Below, piece after piece: positions 32,276 through 45,419 of a stretch of DNA of 64,000 bases. Each line of letters starts with the position of its first letter. Position 1 is the first letter of the stretch. The notes under the pieces were generated by a model. That model worked only from the letters and a program-made list of their open reading frames with translations, did not search any database and was not told the DNA's origin. Source of the stretch: Isoetes taiwanensis (lineage: Eukaryota > Streptophyta > Lycopodiopsida > Isoetales > Isoetaceae); contig JAJEKV010000025.1 of assembly GCA_021234155.1 (NCBI GenBank), positions 16,485,094 to 16,549,093 of the forward strand, read 5' to 3'. The position numbers were made by a program, and so were the translations under genes.

Positions 32276-35200
32276 AAAATTGGAGCTGCATAATTTCTTC
32301 TTCTCCTTTAAGTTTTATATCTTCTCTTAAGTTTTCCCTCAAACATCTTTTAAGCTCTTTCCATACTATTTATTGCGAAGAATTAAATTATCCATTTTAA
32401 ATATACAATCCACACAACTTGTATAAATTGGATCATTTAGCTTTATTTTTGGAACAATTTATTTTACCTCTATTGATCAGCATAATTTGTTTTATCTGTA
32501 TTGATCTCTTATATCTGAAAATTTGAAATTTAATTTGGTTTAGAGATTTGTAAATTTTTGTGTAGGCTAAATGACAATATCATGGTTCAAATCCCTGGAT
32601 CCCTTTGGCCTATCTAATATGCATAGACATGAGGATTGACTTTAATTTTGATGATAGGGCTGCTTGACATTGTGATGCTAGATCAGATCTTAAGTCTTAC
32701 AAAAAATCGACTCAATTTTGACTTTAATTTTGACGTAGTTCTGATGCTAACTCTGACTCAATTCTGACTCTAATGTTGACGATAGGGTTGTTTGAAATCC
32801 TGATGCTAGATTTAACTCTAAATCTAACATAGAATTGACTCTATTTTGACCTTAATGTTGAAGCAATTTTGATGCTAGTTTTGACTCTAATTGTGACGCT
32901 AGTTCTGACTCTAATTCTGTATCCAATCTCAACATAAATTTTGACTCTAATCTCGATGCCAATTTATGACATTAATTCTTATGTTTAAACAACAAAACAT
33001 AGAGTTAGCCATAATGTTAATTAATGGTTTTCTCTCATTTTTTTAGTTCACTAAGGTTTTACTCTAAAACTGACTCTAACACCTCCTTTCTATTGTAGTT
33101 ATGAAAGTGACCATGCATCATTGGCAAGATGGTGGGGGAAAGACCCCCTTCAGCCATGTATAGTGGTGAGGGTCCTTTCTGTCCATCTGGTAGTCTTCCT
33201 GCTTGCCTGTCTACCTGCCTCTCTATCTTAGCTACAACTTCAATATGAAGCTCTCTACCCCAGCCATTGTGTTGCATAAACCCTAATCTTCTATTCTAAC
33301 CTATAGATCTAGCACAGAAGCAAGATCGTGCCTTAGAACTTCGCTTCGATAAATGCAACTTTGTTTTTTGAACCTCACAGAGCCATGTGTCTACAAAACA
33401 AAAATTGTTTAAACCTGTAAGAACCAGTTAAATTTGTAGTGATTCAAAATGGTAGACTCGACTACCAGTCTATAGGGGTTGGTGCGCCACGTAGTTGCAC
33501 CAAAAAACATGATGGCGACACGGTCCTTTGTCCTGCATGATTGCAGTGTAGTATAAAGATATTGAAGAGACGATGTTATCGTGGATGCATTTTGTACTGA
33601 AAAAAGATAAAACTTTTTGTTTTGGTGTGTTATGGGATTTGTACTATATTTGATGATTTATATGTTATTTATGAACTTGCCAATGTTTTTTGAATTTTTA
33701 TTTTTTTTCAAACCAAAGAACAACATTTCCCATAACACGCCAAAATAAAAAACAAAAATCATCAGCAAAATCATAGAAAAAGCATGTGAAAAAACGTATA
33801 AAGGGATAAAAGCAGCCCCTTGTTATTATGCCAGATATTCAATGAAGGATAGGAATGCGACAAAAAGAGGCAGAAATTTGACTTTATCTATTTTTTCCCA
33901 AAAATTCGACGAGCACCCAAATTTTCAACGTTCCCTTTTTCTTAGAGTTATCTTTAGGGTTGGTATTAGTAATAGAAGACGGCATTGTGCTGCTGCTCTG
34001 CAAAGATTCTCCTCCCTCTGTTTTCTCTTGTGACACAACATACACCCACCTCTGCCTATTCTTCCATTTATTAAAGTTGGCAACTTGCAGTTGCATCAGG
34101 AGGAGAAAGAATAGCGTTGAACATAGCTTGATCGTTTAAGGGATGATTAAAAAAGCAACACTCTTGTCATTTAGTGAGAGCAGTATCCTTTAACACAAAT
34201 TTTACATGCTGTGGGAAGGCGCCGCTTCTATTTAATGATGGTGTGATGCCTTCTGGCAAAGCAATAGTCATGGTATTTTCAATCTTGTTTTTCATTTTGT
34301 TGTTTCTACAAGCAAGAAGTACCCTTTAAAAGCATTGGACAATGGATGCAACATGCCATGCTTCCTTTGTTTCAAGAAACTATTTCTAGAATGCGCTCTG
34401 CTAATAAGGTGACGACAGAGAATTCCTAGGTTTGTCCTTATCCTCTTATGCAATTTGTATTCAAATTAATAAGTGTTTAGATACATCTTGTTATGTTCTT
34501 TCCAAACTTGATTTGGGATAGATCGAAAGCTTTTATAGATACATTCTATCTTTATTCAAATGTTATGGTTCTAGTCTGCTTGGTATAACAAAATAAAAAC
34601 ACTTGGTTATTCGTTGCCAAAATGAATAAGAACATTGTATTTGCTTTTAGCTGCCTTTGATTGAAGATGTTTCTGCTTTTGCATTTGGTTATGCTCTCAG
34701 AAACATTTGAACTCTGGTTCTAGGTTGAAAAATTAGGGGATCAATTTGAGGAGAACAAAAGTGTGATAGGTATATTAGGTTTCTGGTTGACTTCCTCTCT
34801 TGCCCCTTTCTTAGAGCTTAATATTTATTTGTCTTAGTCCACTGTCATATGATGGATTTTTGAACTTGTTCCAAAATGATTTGAGAACAATAGAGAGGAT
34901 TGTGCTATTAGGGGAGGCAGAATTAGCTGAAGAGCACTAAAAATATTGTGTGTCTTGTCGTCATTAGTGCATATCTACCGTAAATTTGTCATGTCCCTGC
35001 GTGCCAAACTTCTCATGTCCTTGCTTGCCAAGCCGCTCCTTATAAGACTTCACCTTGCATATGCAACATTTGCTTGATCAAATTTATTAGCTTGAGTAAT
35101 GTAGTGAACAAATCTCATGTATACAATACAAGTTGCTCTGCTGAACTATTTTTGTTGTTGAAAATAAACATGTCTTTGGTGTCTTTAATATGTATATTTT

Positions 35201-35300
35201 ACATTGAATATGTATTTCGATTTGTTGATTAGATTTAGATTCTAAATTTATTTGTTGGTTTGTAATTTGCTGGAATTACAAGAAATTGTAGGCTGGAATT
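32276..35300. other. Intergenic; degenerate GAC/TCT repeat at 32630-32975
   Basis: No gene is supported. Between about 32630 and 32975 there are many imperfect copies of 'ttgactctaattttgacgct' with a variable period of about 20-40 bp, a decayed minisatellite. Elsewhere the DNA is AT-rich with no domain-bearing frames. Confidence 0.5.
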
Positions 35301-35329
35301 AGTGATTAATAGGTCGGTCTACAAAGTAG

Positions 35330-35700
35330 AAGAAAAAGGGGATGGGAGAAAACTAAAATAGAAAGAGGTAAAAGGAAAAAGGGAATGTGAAATGGGAAGG
35401 GAAAAAGGGGGAGGAGGAAATAGAAAAAGAAAAAAAGGGAAAAAGCAGAGTGGAAAAATGGAAAAGGAAAACATTAAAAAAGAGGAAAAAGAGGAAGGAG
35501 AATGGGAAAAAGGGAAGCGTAGTGAATGACAAATGGGAAAAGAAAAAAAAAAGGGGAAGAGGGCAAACTGGGAAAATAGATAGATAGTATAAAAAAAGGG
35601 GAAGAGGGCAAACTGGGAAAATAGATAGATAGTATTTTTACGTAGAAAGGGGAGAGGAACAAAAAGGAAGAGGAAAATAGAAAAAAGAATATTGGGTTAG
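35330..35700 (+). repeat. Purine-rich tract with a 45-bp tandem pair
   Basis: This is a nearly pure G/A strand of about 370 bp. Within it a 45-bp unit (aaggggaagagggcaaactg, ggaaaatagatagatagtat) occurs twice at about 35551-35635. Its composition mirrors the pyrimidine tract at 37075-37285. Confidence 0.65.
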
Positions 35701-37074
35701 CATGGGTTGAATTTTTTTTAGGCCGACTTGCTGTCATACATCTGTGCTACAGGCAACCAGATTTTATAGCTTAGAGCCATCGCCCCATGGCTTTGCATCA
35801 ACAAAAGAAAATATTTTTTGCTCCAGCAAGAAACCCAAGAACCGTTCTATCCACAAATAAGTCGTGATGAGGATAGTTGGGAATACTCTGTTTTTAGCAC
35901 TACCCTCCATTTGGACAAATTTAAGGCAAAAAAAGAAGCTATCGCCATAGACAGAAGCCTGATACCCCAGCAGTTTCGACCACTGCAAAGAAGATCAACA
36001 TGTTCATGCTTCTACTGGTAGAAATTCTACAAAATTCTACCATGCACATTTTCAAGTGAGCCAGCGAGCAAAATGAGGATTTCAACCCAAAATTCACGTG
36101 ACTCTGCCAGATCATACAAGAGTCTCTGCATTGCTAAACCCTAAGAGAGAAGAAATTAGTTGAATCAAAGCAAAGAAACGATCCATGTATTGCTTTGAAG
36201 CAACCGACCAAATCAATTGCATTACTTTCTACAGCAAGGTCTTGCACTGCTTCAAAGAAACCGATTGAACAAAAGCAAGGAAGAATTCCACCGATTCTTT
36301 TAAGGAAACATTAATCCTAATAGCAGTGGCTACTTTCTCAAAGAAACTTACCAATCAATCCTGCAAAAGCCTGTTGTCGACTGCAAGAAAGTTGCCAGTG
36401 CTTCAAAAGAAAAATCCAATTTGTTGCATGCCCTGCTCCTCTGCCAATTGAACATCAAACCCGATTTAGATGAGTAAAGGATGCCAAAGATTGTCTAACT
36501 ATCAAGTTTGCAGGTAGCAAAGCACGGCCAGAGCCAGACAACTCGTTACTGGAGGAGCTGTTGAAAAGCTTCCAGAACCTCTGGTTCTAATCAACATGCT
36601 TAAATATCCTGCTGCTGCTTAAATACCATGCCGCTGCCTAAACCCATCACAAATAAGAGCTTTAAATTTGGTCGCTTCCTTGCCCTAACAATACGCATGT
36701 CTAATATCCGGCAAACTAAGGCCCACCTTCGACTTCACAATCGCTGGTCGAAGCTCATAAATGTGTCGCTCCTCACACACATCGATATAGAAATAAATTG
36801 TATCTTCTAGAATCTTCCAGCAGATGTCGACCTTCAGAGAGCTTCCAGAAGAAGCAAAATGACCTTCAGGCGGTTTCTAGAAACGACTCCATCCTTTAGA
36901 ATCTTCTAGTAGCTTCCATTAGGGGCACAATTGAAATATTTTAATGTCTAATTATAGAACATTCTAGAATCTACCCTATTATAATTATATATTAGAGATA
37001 TACTACATTTCTAAAATTACACAATCAAGAGCAAGAAAAAGCAAAGGGAAGTGGGAAATATGATTGAATGCCTT
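35701..37074. other. Intergenic spacer between purine and pyrimidine tracts
   Basis: No gene is seen. A short stretch at about 36805-36920 has repeated cttccag/agaatctt words (agaatcttccagcagatgtc, agagcttccagaagaagc). The rest has no recognisable motif. Confidence 0.45.
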
Positions 37075-37285
37075 TCTCCACCTTTTTTTTTCTTTGCCCC
37101 TTTCCTCTTTTCCCTTTTTCATTTTCCTATGTTTTCCACTTCACTGTTTTTCCTTTTCTATTTTCCCCTTCACTTTTCTCCCATTTGTGTTTGCCCTTTC
37201 TTTTTTCTTTTTTCCCTCCCCCTCCCTTTTTTCCTTTACTAAGTCCCCTTTCTTTTTTCTCTTTTCCCCTTTTTCCATTCCCCGT
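37075..37285 (+). repeat. Pyrimidine-rich tract
   Basis: About 210 bp of nearly pure C/T (ccttttttttctttgcccct, ttttccccttcacttttctc). It is roughly the reverse complement of parts of the purine tract 1.5-2 kb to the left, including a shared agggcaaac/gtttgccct word. Confidence 0.6.
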
Positions 37286-39092
37286 AAGTATATCAGAATC
37301 AGACGAGCAGAGCATATCGGCGAATCTTTGGCAGAAGTTAGAGATGAAGTGTCCATGGTTTTTGCCCCCGAAATGGCGCCAAATTTCTCATCAACAGCCA
37401 GACTTAGCCCTTTCGCTACCCTCTTTACAGACTTAGCCCTTTCGCTACCCTCTTTACATATCTATACAATAATGCTAGGATGAATCTCATATTGTCCAAG
37501 CTTGCATGAAAAGTGGGGGCGCCCCTACCTTGAAAAGTGCTCTCAATATACATGTTGTATTTGATTTGGTTTGTTTTTTCTACTCTTGGGCTTTGGGTTT
37601 CTTTTTGCAAGCTATTGTTGGATCTTACTTTCTTGCATGCCAATATTTCAGATTCTCTCATCTTTTCAGAGTATTGAGTTTGATTTTAAAATAATCACTG
37701 AAGCAATTTTGGATCACCTTTAATGGAATTGCTTATGTCTTGATATATTTTAGGAAATAGTGTTATCTAATTGAAACATTCATCCCTAATAAAAACAACT
37801 TATTGCATCAGTACACATTAACACAACATCAAGTCGTGTTTACCCTAGGTCGTCTTATGACATAAAATAGGGCATAAGATTGCATTTGTTAGATGAATCC
37901 TCAAAGAGCTTTCCAACGAACCCAAACATGCCCAAAACAGCCACCAGACGTAAAAGTTATGACCAAAAGAAAACCGCAGCCAAACCCTAGCACTGCCAAA
38001 AGAGGGGCGGGACTGTCAGGCGAATTCTTTTCACGAAAACAGCACAATCACCATACAAATCATGCATCACGGAAAGATCGTATGACAAGCTTTCCAAGGA
38101 ACCCAAGAACACCAAAATCTGACACCGGAATCCTGAGCTATGAGCAAAAGAGTGGAGCTGAAACCCTCGCCATCGTGCATTGTGAGATATGTCAAAGTTT
38201 AAAAATAGTCCAAATGTTTCTCATTAAGGAACTGGCATGGGCTTGGTTTGCTAGATGAGCGAACTAGTGATAGAGATTAATTGCTATTAGACCATATACT
38301 GGACCTTTCGAGCCATTTGATCATGGAAAAAGAGAGGCAAAGCAATTATGATGCCTATGGCATACATAGAGCAAAAAGTTGGCCTTTTTATTTTTTCTTT
38401 TTATTGATGTTGTTACTTACAAACTTAAGACACCTTTTTTCACTCATTCTACCAAACACATAGGGAGTCGAGAAAGAGAAATGTTCACGGCGGCCAAGAC
38501 TGCCGCGATAAATTTCTTGTATTATTTATAATTCCCAGCTATACCCAACAACGCTGGGCTCCATTTATCATTCCATATATAAAGCAGTATATTTTCTGTT
38601 CTTAGAAAATAAGGAGCTAATTTTTCTGGGCTGAGAGCAGCCCTGACGCTCGACACGTACTATTTTTTGCTCATTTTTAAAACCTTAAAAAAAAATTAGA
38701 ACGTCAGACACGTAAAAGGGGGCAAATTCCCCTGTTCGTCTAAAAGCTCGCTGCAGATTTGCTTTTCGGCCAAGCCACTGCCATGGAAAGCAGAGGATGA
38801 AATTGAGCAGGGATATTAACCCACTCCTCCGACATAGCCTGCGCCATTTGTGCAAACCGGTTAGAATTGTGAATGGAATGGAAAGAGGTTTGAGGTTGCC
38901 TGCGCCATGCCGGAGTAAGGGCGCCATAGCCAAAGCTCGCAATACAGGTGCGCTACCACCGGATCCATGCCAATCCAGGCCGCTGAGGTATTGGGTCCTT
39001 CGGTTTTCGTCTTGGCCCATCTCTTAGCGCTTCCTTAGCCTGTGAGACTCCAGGCCTCCGGCCATTTCCTAGTTTAAATCCCTTAATCTGCC
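37286..39092. other. Intergenic; upstream region of the 39-kb gene
   Basis: No coding region is supported. A 20-bp direct duplication (cagacttagccctttcgcta) lies at about 37399 and 37429. At about 38463-38523 is a GC-rich box (gagaaagagaaatgttcacg ... gccgcgataaatttcttgta) that recurs in similar form at 42307-42354. Confidence 0.45.
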
Positions 39093-40617
39093 ATGCAGAG
39101 CTCCTCTACAATGCCCTCCCCTTTACGGGACATGGCTGCCACAATGCCCTCGCCATCTGTTTCCCCTTCGCGTAGCGCCTTAAATGGTGGGCAGTTTGTA
39201 GAATGGGAAGAGCAGTTCGTTTCCTTGGATCGAGGTAATCGCGTGGTGCATTAATTTCTTAAGGATCGCCTGAGTCGGGCTAGTTTGGCTGTGATTGGAA
39301 CTAAGCGCAGCCTGAGGCATATGGTATATGTGGTTTGTGATGAATTCTTGCCGCTGGCAGGCCTGGAGAAGTCTGTTACCCCTGCTTTTAAGTGGGGGTA
39401 CTTTTTCCCTCTTCTTACCCCTGAGGTGCGAGGCAAATTGATCCATGTAAGAGATCAACATTTAAGGTCTCTGCAGTCAAACTGCAAGGCAAATGAATCC
39501 TCCTGGATCAACCTGGCATGATAGGGCACATGAAAGTCACCATTGTTGTTTGCATTATGAGAATAATCTTACAAAAATTTGTTTTATTGCAAGACATTCT
39601 CTATCTGAAGCGAATGTAAATTTTGAAATAAATGGCAGCATGACAAAGGGCAAAGAAATTATACATGTAGGTTGTCTTTCCCTGTACAAATTCTACTCTT
39701 GTGGTGTGGTATGTTGTATAGATGCGTTGCTGGCCTTGCTTTTTTGACATTTGATCTTATATGTTCTATTTCATCGGTGTTCTATTTCTTTGTAGGAACG
39801 GAAGCAAATAATCCTTTGCTTCCAAGTCTGATAGTCTTTGCTGATAGCTTTTGCTTTTACTGCAGGGTAAAAGGTGTATCAGATTTGCAAAAAGTCTGCC
39901 TATATAATAGGTCATCTCATTTGAAAGATGCATGGCATCAAGTAAAGTTGAATGCAAAGCACAAACAGCATTATAAAAGAACTCCATTTGTTAGAGCAAC
40001 TTGGCTCAGCAGAAGTTTGATGAAGGTAAGAGATAAACGTGCACTGCTGCTTAAACAAAGGCACACAAACACTACACTCAATAACACTAGTTGCTCATAT
40101 ATGGAGACTTCTGATTACTTCCCTGATGCTTCTCCTTTTCATGCATTTATGAGCCAGTTCGTGCCATACCGGAGACTGTTAGAAGATATTCATGTTCATT
40201 GGAAAATCTCAATGTACCATATTCACCATCATATGAACAGCAGGCAAAACAACTGTTTATCTTTGGAAGAAAGAGATTTATAGAGAGGGCCATGAGAGAG
40301 GCCGCTAGAAGGAAACAAGAAAGACTAGGCGTGGCATCGAACCTAAGTGCAAGTCCAATGAAGATAGCTTCAGCTGCTCAGAATGCGCATTTAGAATGTT
40401 CTGAACAGAACAAGAAAACCAGAATCAACTTATATGGGGCAAAAACTAGCGAAATACAAAAGAGACATCGGGAGCAGTTTAAAACTCCCCTGAAGGATAA
40501 GTCTTTTCAAAAGGCAAGAAAGATGGCGTCCCAACTCGCATCAGGTCAGCGAGAACAAGTTTTGAGAGCTAGAAGGGGAATATTGGCTTCAGAAAATAAA
40601 GCTGGCGATTGCCATGT
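39093..40617 (+). pseudogene. Broken plant nuclear-type gene (EWxEQFVS module)
   Basis: From ATG 39093 the frame reads a Ser/Pro-rich start and then FVEWEEQFVSLDRGNRVVH. A TAA at 39252-39254 interrupts before FLKD-x-LSRASLAVIGTKRS and LRHMVYVVCDEFLPLAG. I recall this module (HYxLKD, SLRHMVYVV) from N termini of plant agenet/BAH-domain proteins, where the stop position is normally tyrosine. A GT donor follows AAGTGGG near 39394. Further probable exons are at about 39868-40025 (ends AAG|gtaaga) and about 40154-40617 (basic helical: RFIERAMREAARRKQERLG, QREQVLRARRGILASENKAG). Function is unknown beyond the family memory. With the TAA it is probably a pseudogene unless translation starts downstream. 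Confidence 0.5.
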
Positions 40618-42539
40618 AATTGGATGGATACTCATATCCTTTTTTTGGTATATGATATATGATATCACATTAACACATGTTTTTCTTAATACTTGTGTAG
40701 ATGCGTGGAGGCACATTCCAAAACTCATGAGGGAATGTCATTTACGCCAGTTTTTTTCCGAGGGCTTTTTACTTCATCTTTGTCCATATAACCCAAAAGG
40801 GAATAAACAACATGCTTGGTCAATCCAATCCGCATGAAATACATTTATGTTTTCTGCTGTGTTATTCACAGACAAAGGACCACTGGTCCTCCGCCCTTGA
40901 ATTCAGGGCTGGGAAAAAGTGCACAGCAAGCAGTTTGGAAAACCAACACTGCTTGCTTTTCATTCAGTGTTTGGAACCAAACCAACATTAGCATTTCTTC
41001 TGTCACAGAAGTCTGTCCATCTTATGTACAATTGAACATTTTGTGGATCATTTTTAAATAATGGTAAAGGCATGCGAATAGAAATGCTTTCAACCTTGCC
41101 TATTGTCTAAATTTAAAGCATCCAGTTATGTCTTTGCAGTACGACATTGCTACTCTGTTCCTTCCCTTTTTTAAAAACAACATTAACCCAGTTATCCTTT
41201 TTAATAATCTGTTGCCTGTTCCTTGAAGGGACTGATTGTTACCTAGAGCCAATCTTTACTGCAAGAGCTATGAGCTACCAATTCACTACTTAACTAAGGT
41301 AGTATAATTGTGTATAATTGCTCCAAGTAGTTTGTAAAGGAAGCTTGCTGTAGTAGTTTTAGGACGAACCTCCATGCAATGAGAATGATCTTATAGATTC
41401 CCCTGAAGCCTGTATTTTCTTACATTCATGATAATGAGCTAAATGATGAATGAAGCAAATAATCCTTTGCTTCCAAGTTATTGTCTTTGTGAGACCATAT
41501 TTTTCCTGTTGTACCATTTGCTACGTTGTCTTCTGGAACTAGATCTTTGTATCAAATCCCATTGGTATCTAGATCTTTGTATCAAATCCTATTGGTATCT
41601 ACTATCTGGCAATAGTTCAAACATGATTATGAGGGATTTCCTCATTACCAAACTTTATTGCTATTCACTTTTAAAATATTTGAGGTTGAATGTTGATTGT
41701 TATTGGGTGAGTACATGTTTATTCAGCTTAATGTGTAAATTAGCATTTCCCAAATGAGCAGCCATATTGCATGAAATGACGTGTTAGAAGGGCTCTTTTG
41801 AATAACTAATATCTAGACCTGCAACAATGCCGAACCCATTAATTGTTGAGGGAGAAAGGAGATTGTCAAGAATATAGAATATAGACTATACTCTATTGGG
41901 ACCAGAGAGTCCATCTTTTAGAGACCTAGTTTTTGCATGCCTGGTTAGGGACAAAACTTGAAGCCACGTTTGAATACATATTGACTGAAGTTATTGTCCC
42001 CTACATATTAGTATTTGCTAGGTATTTTTTATGGTAATGGCTGTAATTTCTAAGTGTGCCTCTTTGCCCATCAAGCTGGTTAACTTTTTCACAATCCTCA
42101 AAAAGATGCGTATGTGGCATCTTTTGATTGGACTTGCTGTGATATCTATAAATCACCAAGAATGATTAAAGATGTTCAGCAAATTTGATTGGTGAAAAGA
42201 ACCTAACCATTACTTTTAAGCCATTGCGATTTCAAAGAAAAAATTGTAACTTATTTACCTTGGTAGAATAGCGGGATGTTGCACATTAGGCCATTTGTTA
42301 TGGGTTGGGAAAGAGAAACGTTCGCGGCCGCCGCGATAAGTTTCTTGTAGTATAGTAAAGATAAAATGTTTTTATTGTTGGTTTTAATCTAACGCATGGT
42401 TATAAGGAAACGTCAACAACAGTGAACATTTTTGTGGCCACGTCATCATGTTAGATGGATCAATCCACACCATCTGCTAGACGAACGATTGAGATGGGAT
42501 TTACTTAGTCATCGTTCTTATTTCCAGAAGCTCGAAGCT
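40618..42539. other. Intergenic; promoter region of the COX7c-like gene
   Basis: No gene is seen. A 27-bp word (gaagcaaataatcctttgct and 7 more bases) at 41452-41478 repeats 39801-39827 exactly and contains an 8-bp inverted repeat GAAGCAAA/TTTGCTTC. A near-tandem pair (tagatctttgtatcaaatcc and nearby) lies at 41538-41600. The GC box gagaaacgttcgcggccgcc at about 42310 lies about 230 bp upstream of the COX7c-like ATG. Confidence 0.5.
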
Positions 42540-43021
42540 ATGGCGGCGGCGGCAAGGGCAGCGTCCAGATCTCTGCGCAAGCTTGTTTCGATTCCGGCAG
42601 GTAAGATTTAGCCTTGTTTTTGGCGTATATGACAAATGTAAATTTTATATTGTCAGATCTATCCTCTGATGATAACCTAAGCCTAGTTTCTCGAGCATTG
42701 CTTTACAAGTATTTTTCTTTTGTAAAGACAGAACGTTTTTCCTTTGCACACAGAATGCTTTGCTGCTAGTAGCTCCTTACCAGATTTAGGGTTACAGGTA
42801 AAAAGGCACTGCATACAGGAGGATGCAAACAAATGGGACATGATAGTCATGGTAGTCATGGAGGACATGATTACATGCATGCGGAGAATATGTACAATCT
42901 CACTGCCATGAAAAATCGCCGACTTAAGTTTGGGCTTGCAGTTTCGGGAGTTGTGGTGTTTGGCACTGCCGTGCCCCTTATTGCTGTGGTACACCAACAG
43001 AGAAAGGTTCAGAGTGTTTGA
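42540..43021 (+). CDS. COX7c-like mitochondrial inner-membrane protein, two exons
   Basis: This probably encodes a small cytochrome c oxidase subunit of the COX7c type (complex IV, inner mitochondrial membrane). Exon 1 is 42540-42600 and begins MAAAARAASRSLRKLVSIPA, a classic arginine-rich presequence. The intron 42601-42797 has GTAAGA and ACAG ends. Exon 2 is 42798-43021. The joined product has 94 residues with a His/Gly-rich stretch (GHDSHGSHGGHD), YNLTAMKNRRLKFG and one membrane helix (LAVSGVVVFGTAVPLIAVV) followed by HQQRK. The layout of a basic residue cluster, a helix and a short tail matches COX7c and the plant COX-X3-type proteins as I remember them. An exon-like stretch after tgatgcag at 43395 may be a spliced 3' UTR. 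No lesion is seen. Family confidence is moderate, gene confidence high. Confidence 0.8.
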
Positions 43022-45419
43022 TTTTCCTTTTCTTACATTTGATTTTTAGTGCAAAGAAGCCTCTCTATTGCCTAGTCAGCACCATTTTCAGGGCATGCAA
43101 TGTCAGGCATACTCTTAATACTCTTGTTTCAAATAAAAAATTGACTGTTTTGTTTTCAAGTGATAACTGTCAGCATTGTATCTGACACTTGTTTGCTAAT
43201 TATTCCAATAAGTTTCTGATTGAATGGTTCTATCAGGAAAGATTTTGAGTGCCAAGAAGCGAATTATAATGCTAAGGAAGGAACCAATCACTTACTTTTG
43301 AGGAAGATAGTTTGCTTTACTTAAAAGAGTTGCAGTTTTAAGGTGGCTAGTTATGTTTCTAAGGGGGTTGGGATTTGAGATATTTTTGATGCAGGAGGAC
43401 ATTGAGCCAACTACATATTCTTCATGGATTATTGGTTGCGATCTTGGCCTGCAAATTACTGCAATTACAACCGGTGCAAAAGATTGACCTGACAGTTTCT
43501 AGTCAATTTGCGAGGGTTGGTTTAATTACAAACAATCATGCATGATACATTGATAACTTTGCCAGGCTTGAAAACGGTGTGGCTCTTGAAGACAAGCTTT
43601 AATGGCATCTATTCTAGGTGAAGATGATCTTGTGGCTTATCAGTAAAGCTGAGAAAATTCTTATACAAATAAATCTGAAGAAGAAACAGAATCTTGTCTT
43701 GGGCAGAGCACGAAATAATCCCTTTGCCAAACAAACTTAAGCTTCTCATTTGGGTTAAATTTGTGCAGGCTTACATTGCTCTGGTATTTGAAAAACCAGT
43801 ATGAGGCCAACATATTCTGGAATATTCTAGGGATGGGTATTGACTTTTGTTGTCTATTGTGTTTTGACCTGCATCAAAGGTCAGCATAAAAGACTTGTTC
43901 TTTTGGCGACTGGAATAGCTTTTTTCGTAGATTTCGTGGCCCATGGGAGCATATGACTTGATATAGCCCCGGATATTTTGGTGGGATATGCATGCTTTGT
44001 CCAGTTTGGTAAAACAGAAGGGTTCTTTCCTTTTCAAACGGAATTGAATTGAACAATTTTCAAAGGAATGCTGACAAATGTTTTGATACCTTTGGTCGTA
44101 TGATACAATGGAAAGAAGACTAGATATCATAACTTTACGCAACTCTGATAGAGAAATAGGTACGAAGAAGCCGTATTCTCATAAAATGATCGTGACTTCT
44201 TCAGAAAAGATTGTTAGAATACAATCTGTGAAAAAGGTGAAAAGGTTTTGACTAAGGATAGATGGATAGTAAAAGACTCAAATTGATTTGAAAGCAAGTA
44301 GTGGCTATAGGCCTTGCTCTAAAATTTTATTGATTATTTTAAGAATCTGGTGCAAGTCTACCATGTATTAATCTTTAAATATGTTTTATTCTTCTTCTCA
44401 ATCATCTTTTAACAAAACTCCTTCTCCTTGATGTCAAGATTGACTTGACGACTTAAGGTCCATCCATCCCTTCCCAAAAGGACTTCAACGGTAATGCCTC
44501 AATGGGTTGCCCGTGGAAGACCCATTGCTGCATCTAGTTTAGTTTAATGAAGCTTGTGGTGGCAAGAAATTCAAACCCACAAGACCCATTGCTGCATCTA
44601 GTTTAGTTTAATGAAGCTTGTGGTGGCAAGAAATCCGAACCTACTCATTTGGTGTCGTTTAATGCAATTAGCGTTGGCAAGAATTTTGAACTCCATAACT
44701 TAGAAACAACACCATAATTGGCCCTTAAAGGAAAGATTCGATCAGTCAATCAAAGTCATTTTCATAGACCGATTGGTTCATAGTGCAAGGTGTAAAGAAT
44801 GGTTAAAAGTGAAGCATGTAATGAACTGCTTATAGCCCTAGATCCGACGACCAGATCCGACGACCAGGATTTGATTGGCCTAAATTGGACGACTTAGGTT
44901 TTTATTTGCTTTTCTTTTTTTCCTTACCTCTTGATCTAATTAGGGTCTTCTAGCAGCGGACCATATTTATTGGCGACCTGCTTTGATGTTATGCTTCAGG
45001 GGAGGTTCTGAGGTAGAGTTAACGTGATTCTGCTTTAGCAGCAATATCTTCATACTTGCAAAGATTTTCCAGCACCTTGGCGACCATTTTTTCAGAGAGA
45101 TATATTCTTTGAAGAAACGAAGTTCTTTCTATGGCGATAACAGATCCGCTTTTACCTCAGGCGCTTGGTATTTCCCTCTGAAGATCTTAACTCCCTTATT
45201 CAAGCAACTAAAGCTCAAGTGTCGGTTATGGCAGAATCTATTGAATCGCATAGGTATTGTTTGAAACTGCCTAAACCTTCGTATTTTGGATTAAACTGAG
45301 CTTACAATTTATTTTCTCCAGGTATTCGATGATGGAGCCTGCTACCTTGACACACTAAATAATGAATCCAGAACGGAGACAGAGAACAGGATAGCACACC
45401 ATAATTGCAAAGTCATTAG
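43022..45419. other. 3' flank and intergenic, with a 62-bp tandem duplication
   Basis: 43396-43490 may hold a 3' UTR exon of the COX7c-like gene. A 62-bp unit (agacccattgctgcatctag ... ggcaagaaat) is tandemly duplicated at about 44518-44640. A 13-bp pair (agatccgacgacc) lies near 44840. A stretch at about 45110-45262 looks exon-like (ends catag|gtattg) but I cannot assign it. Confidence 0.4.
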
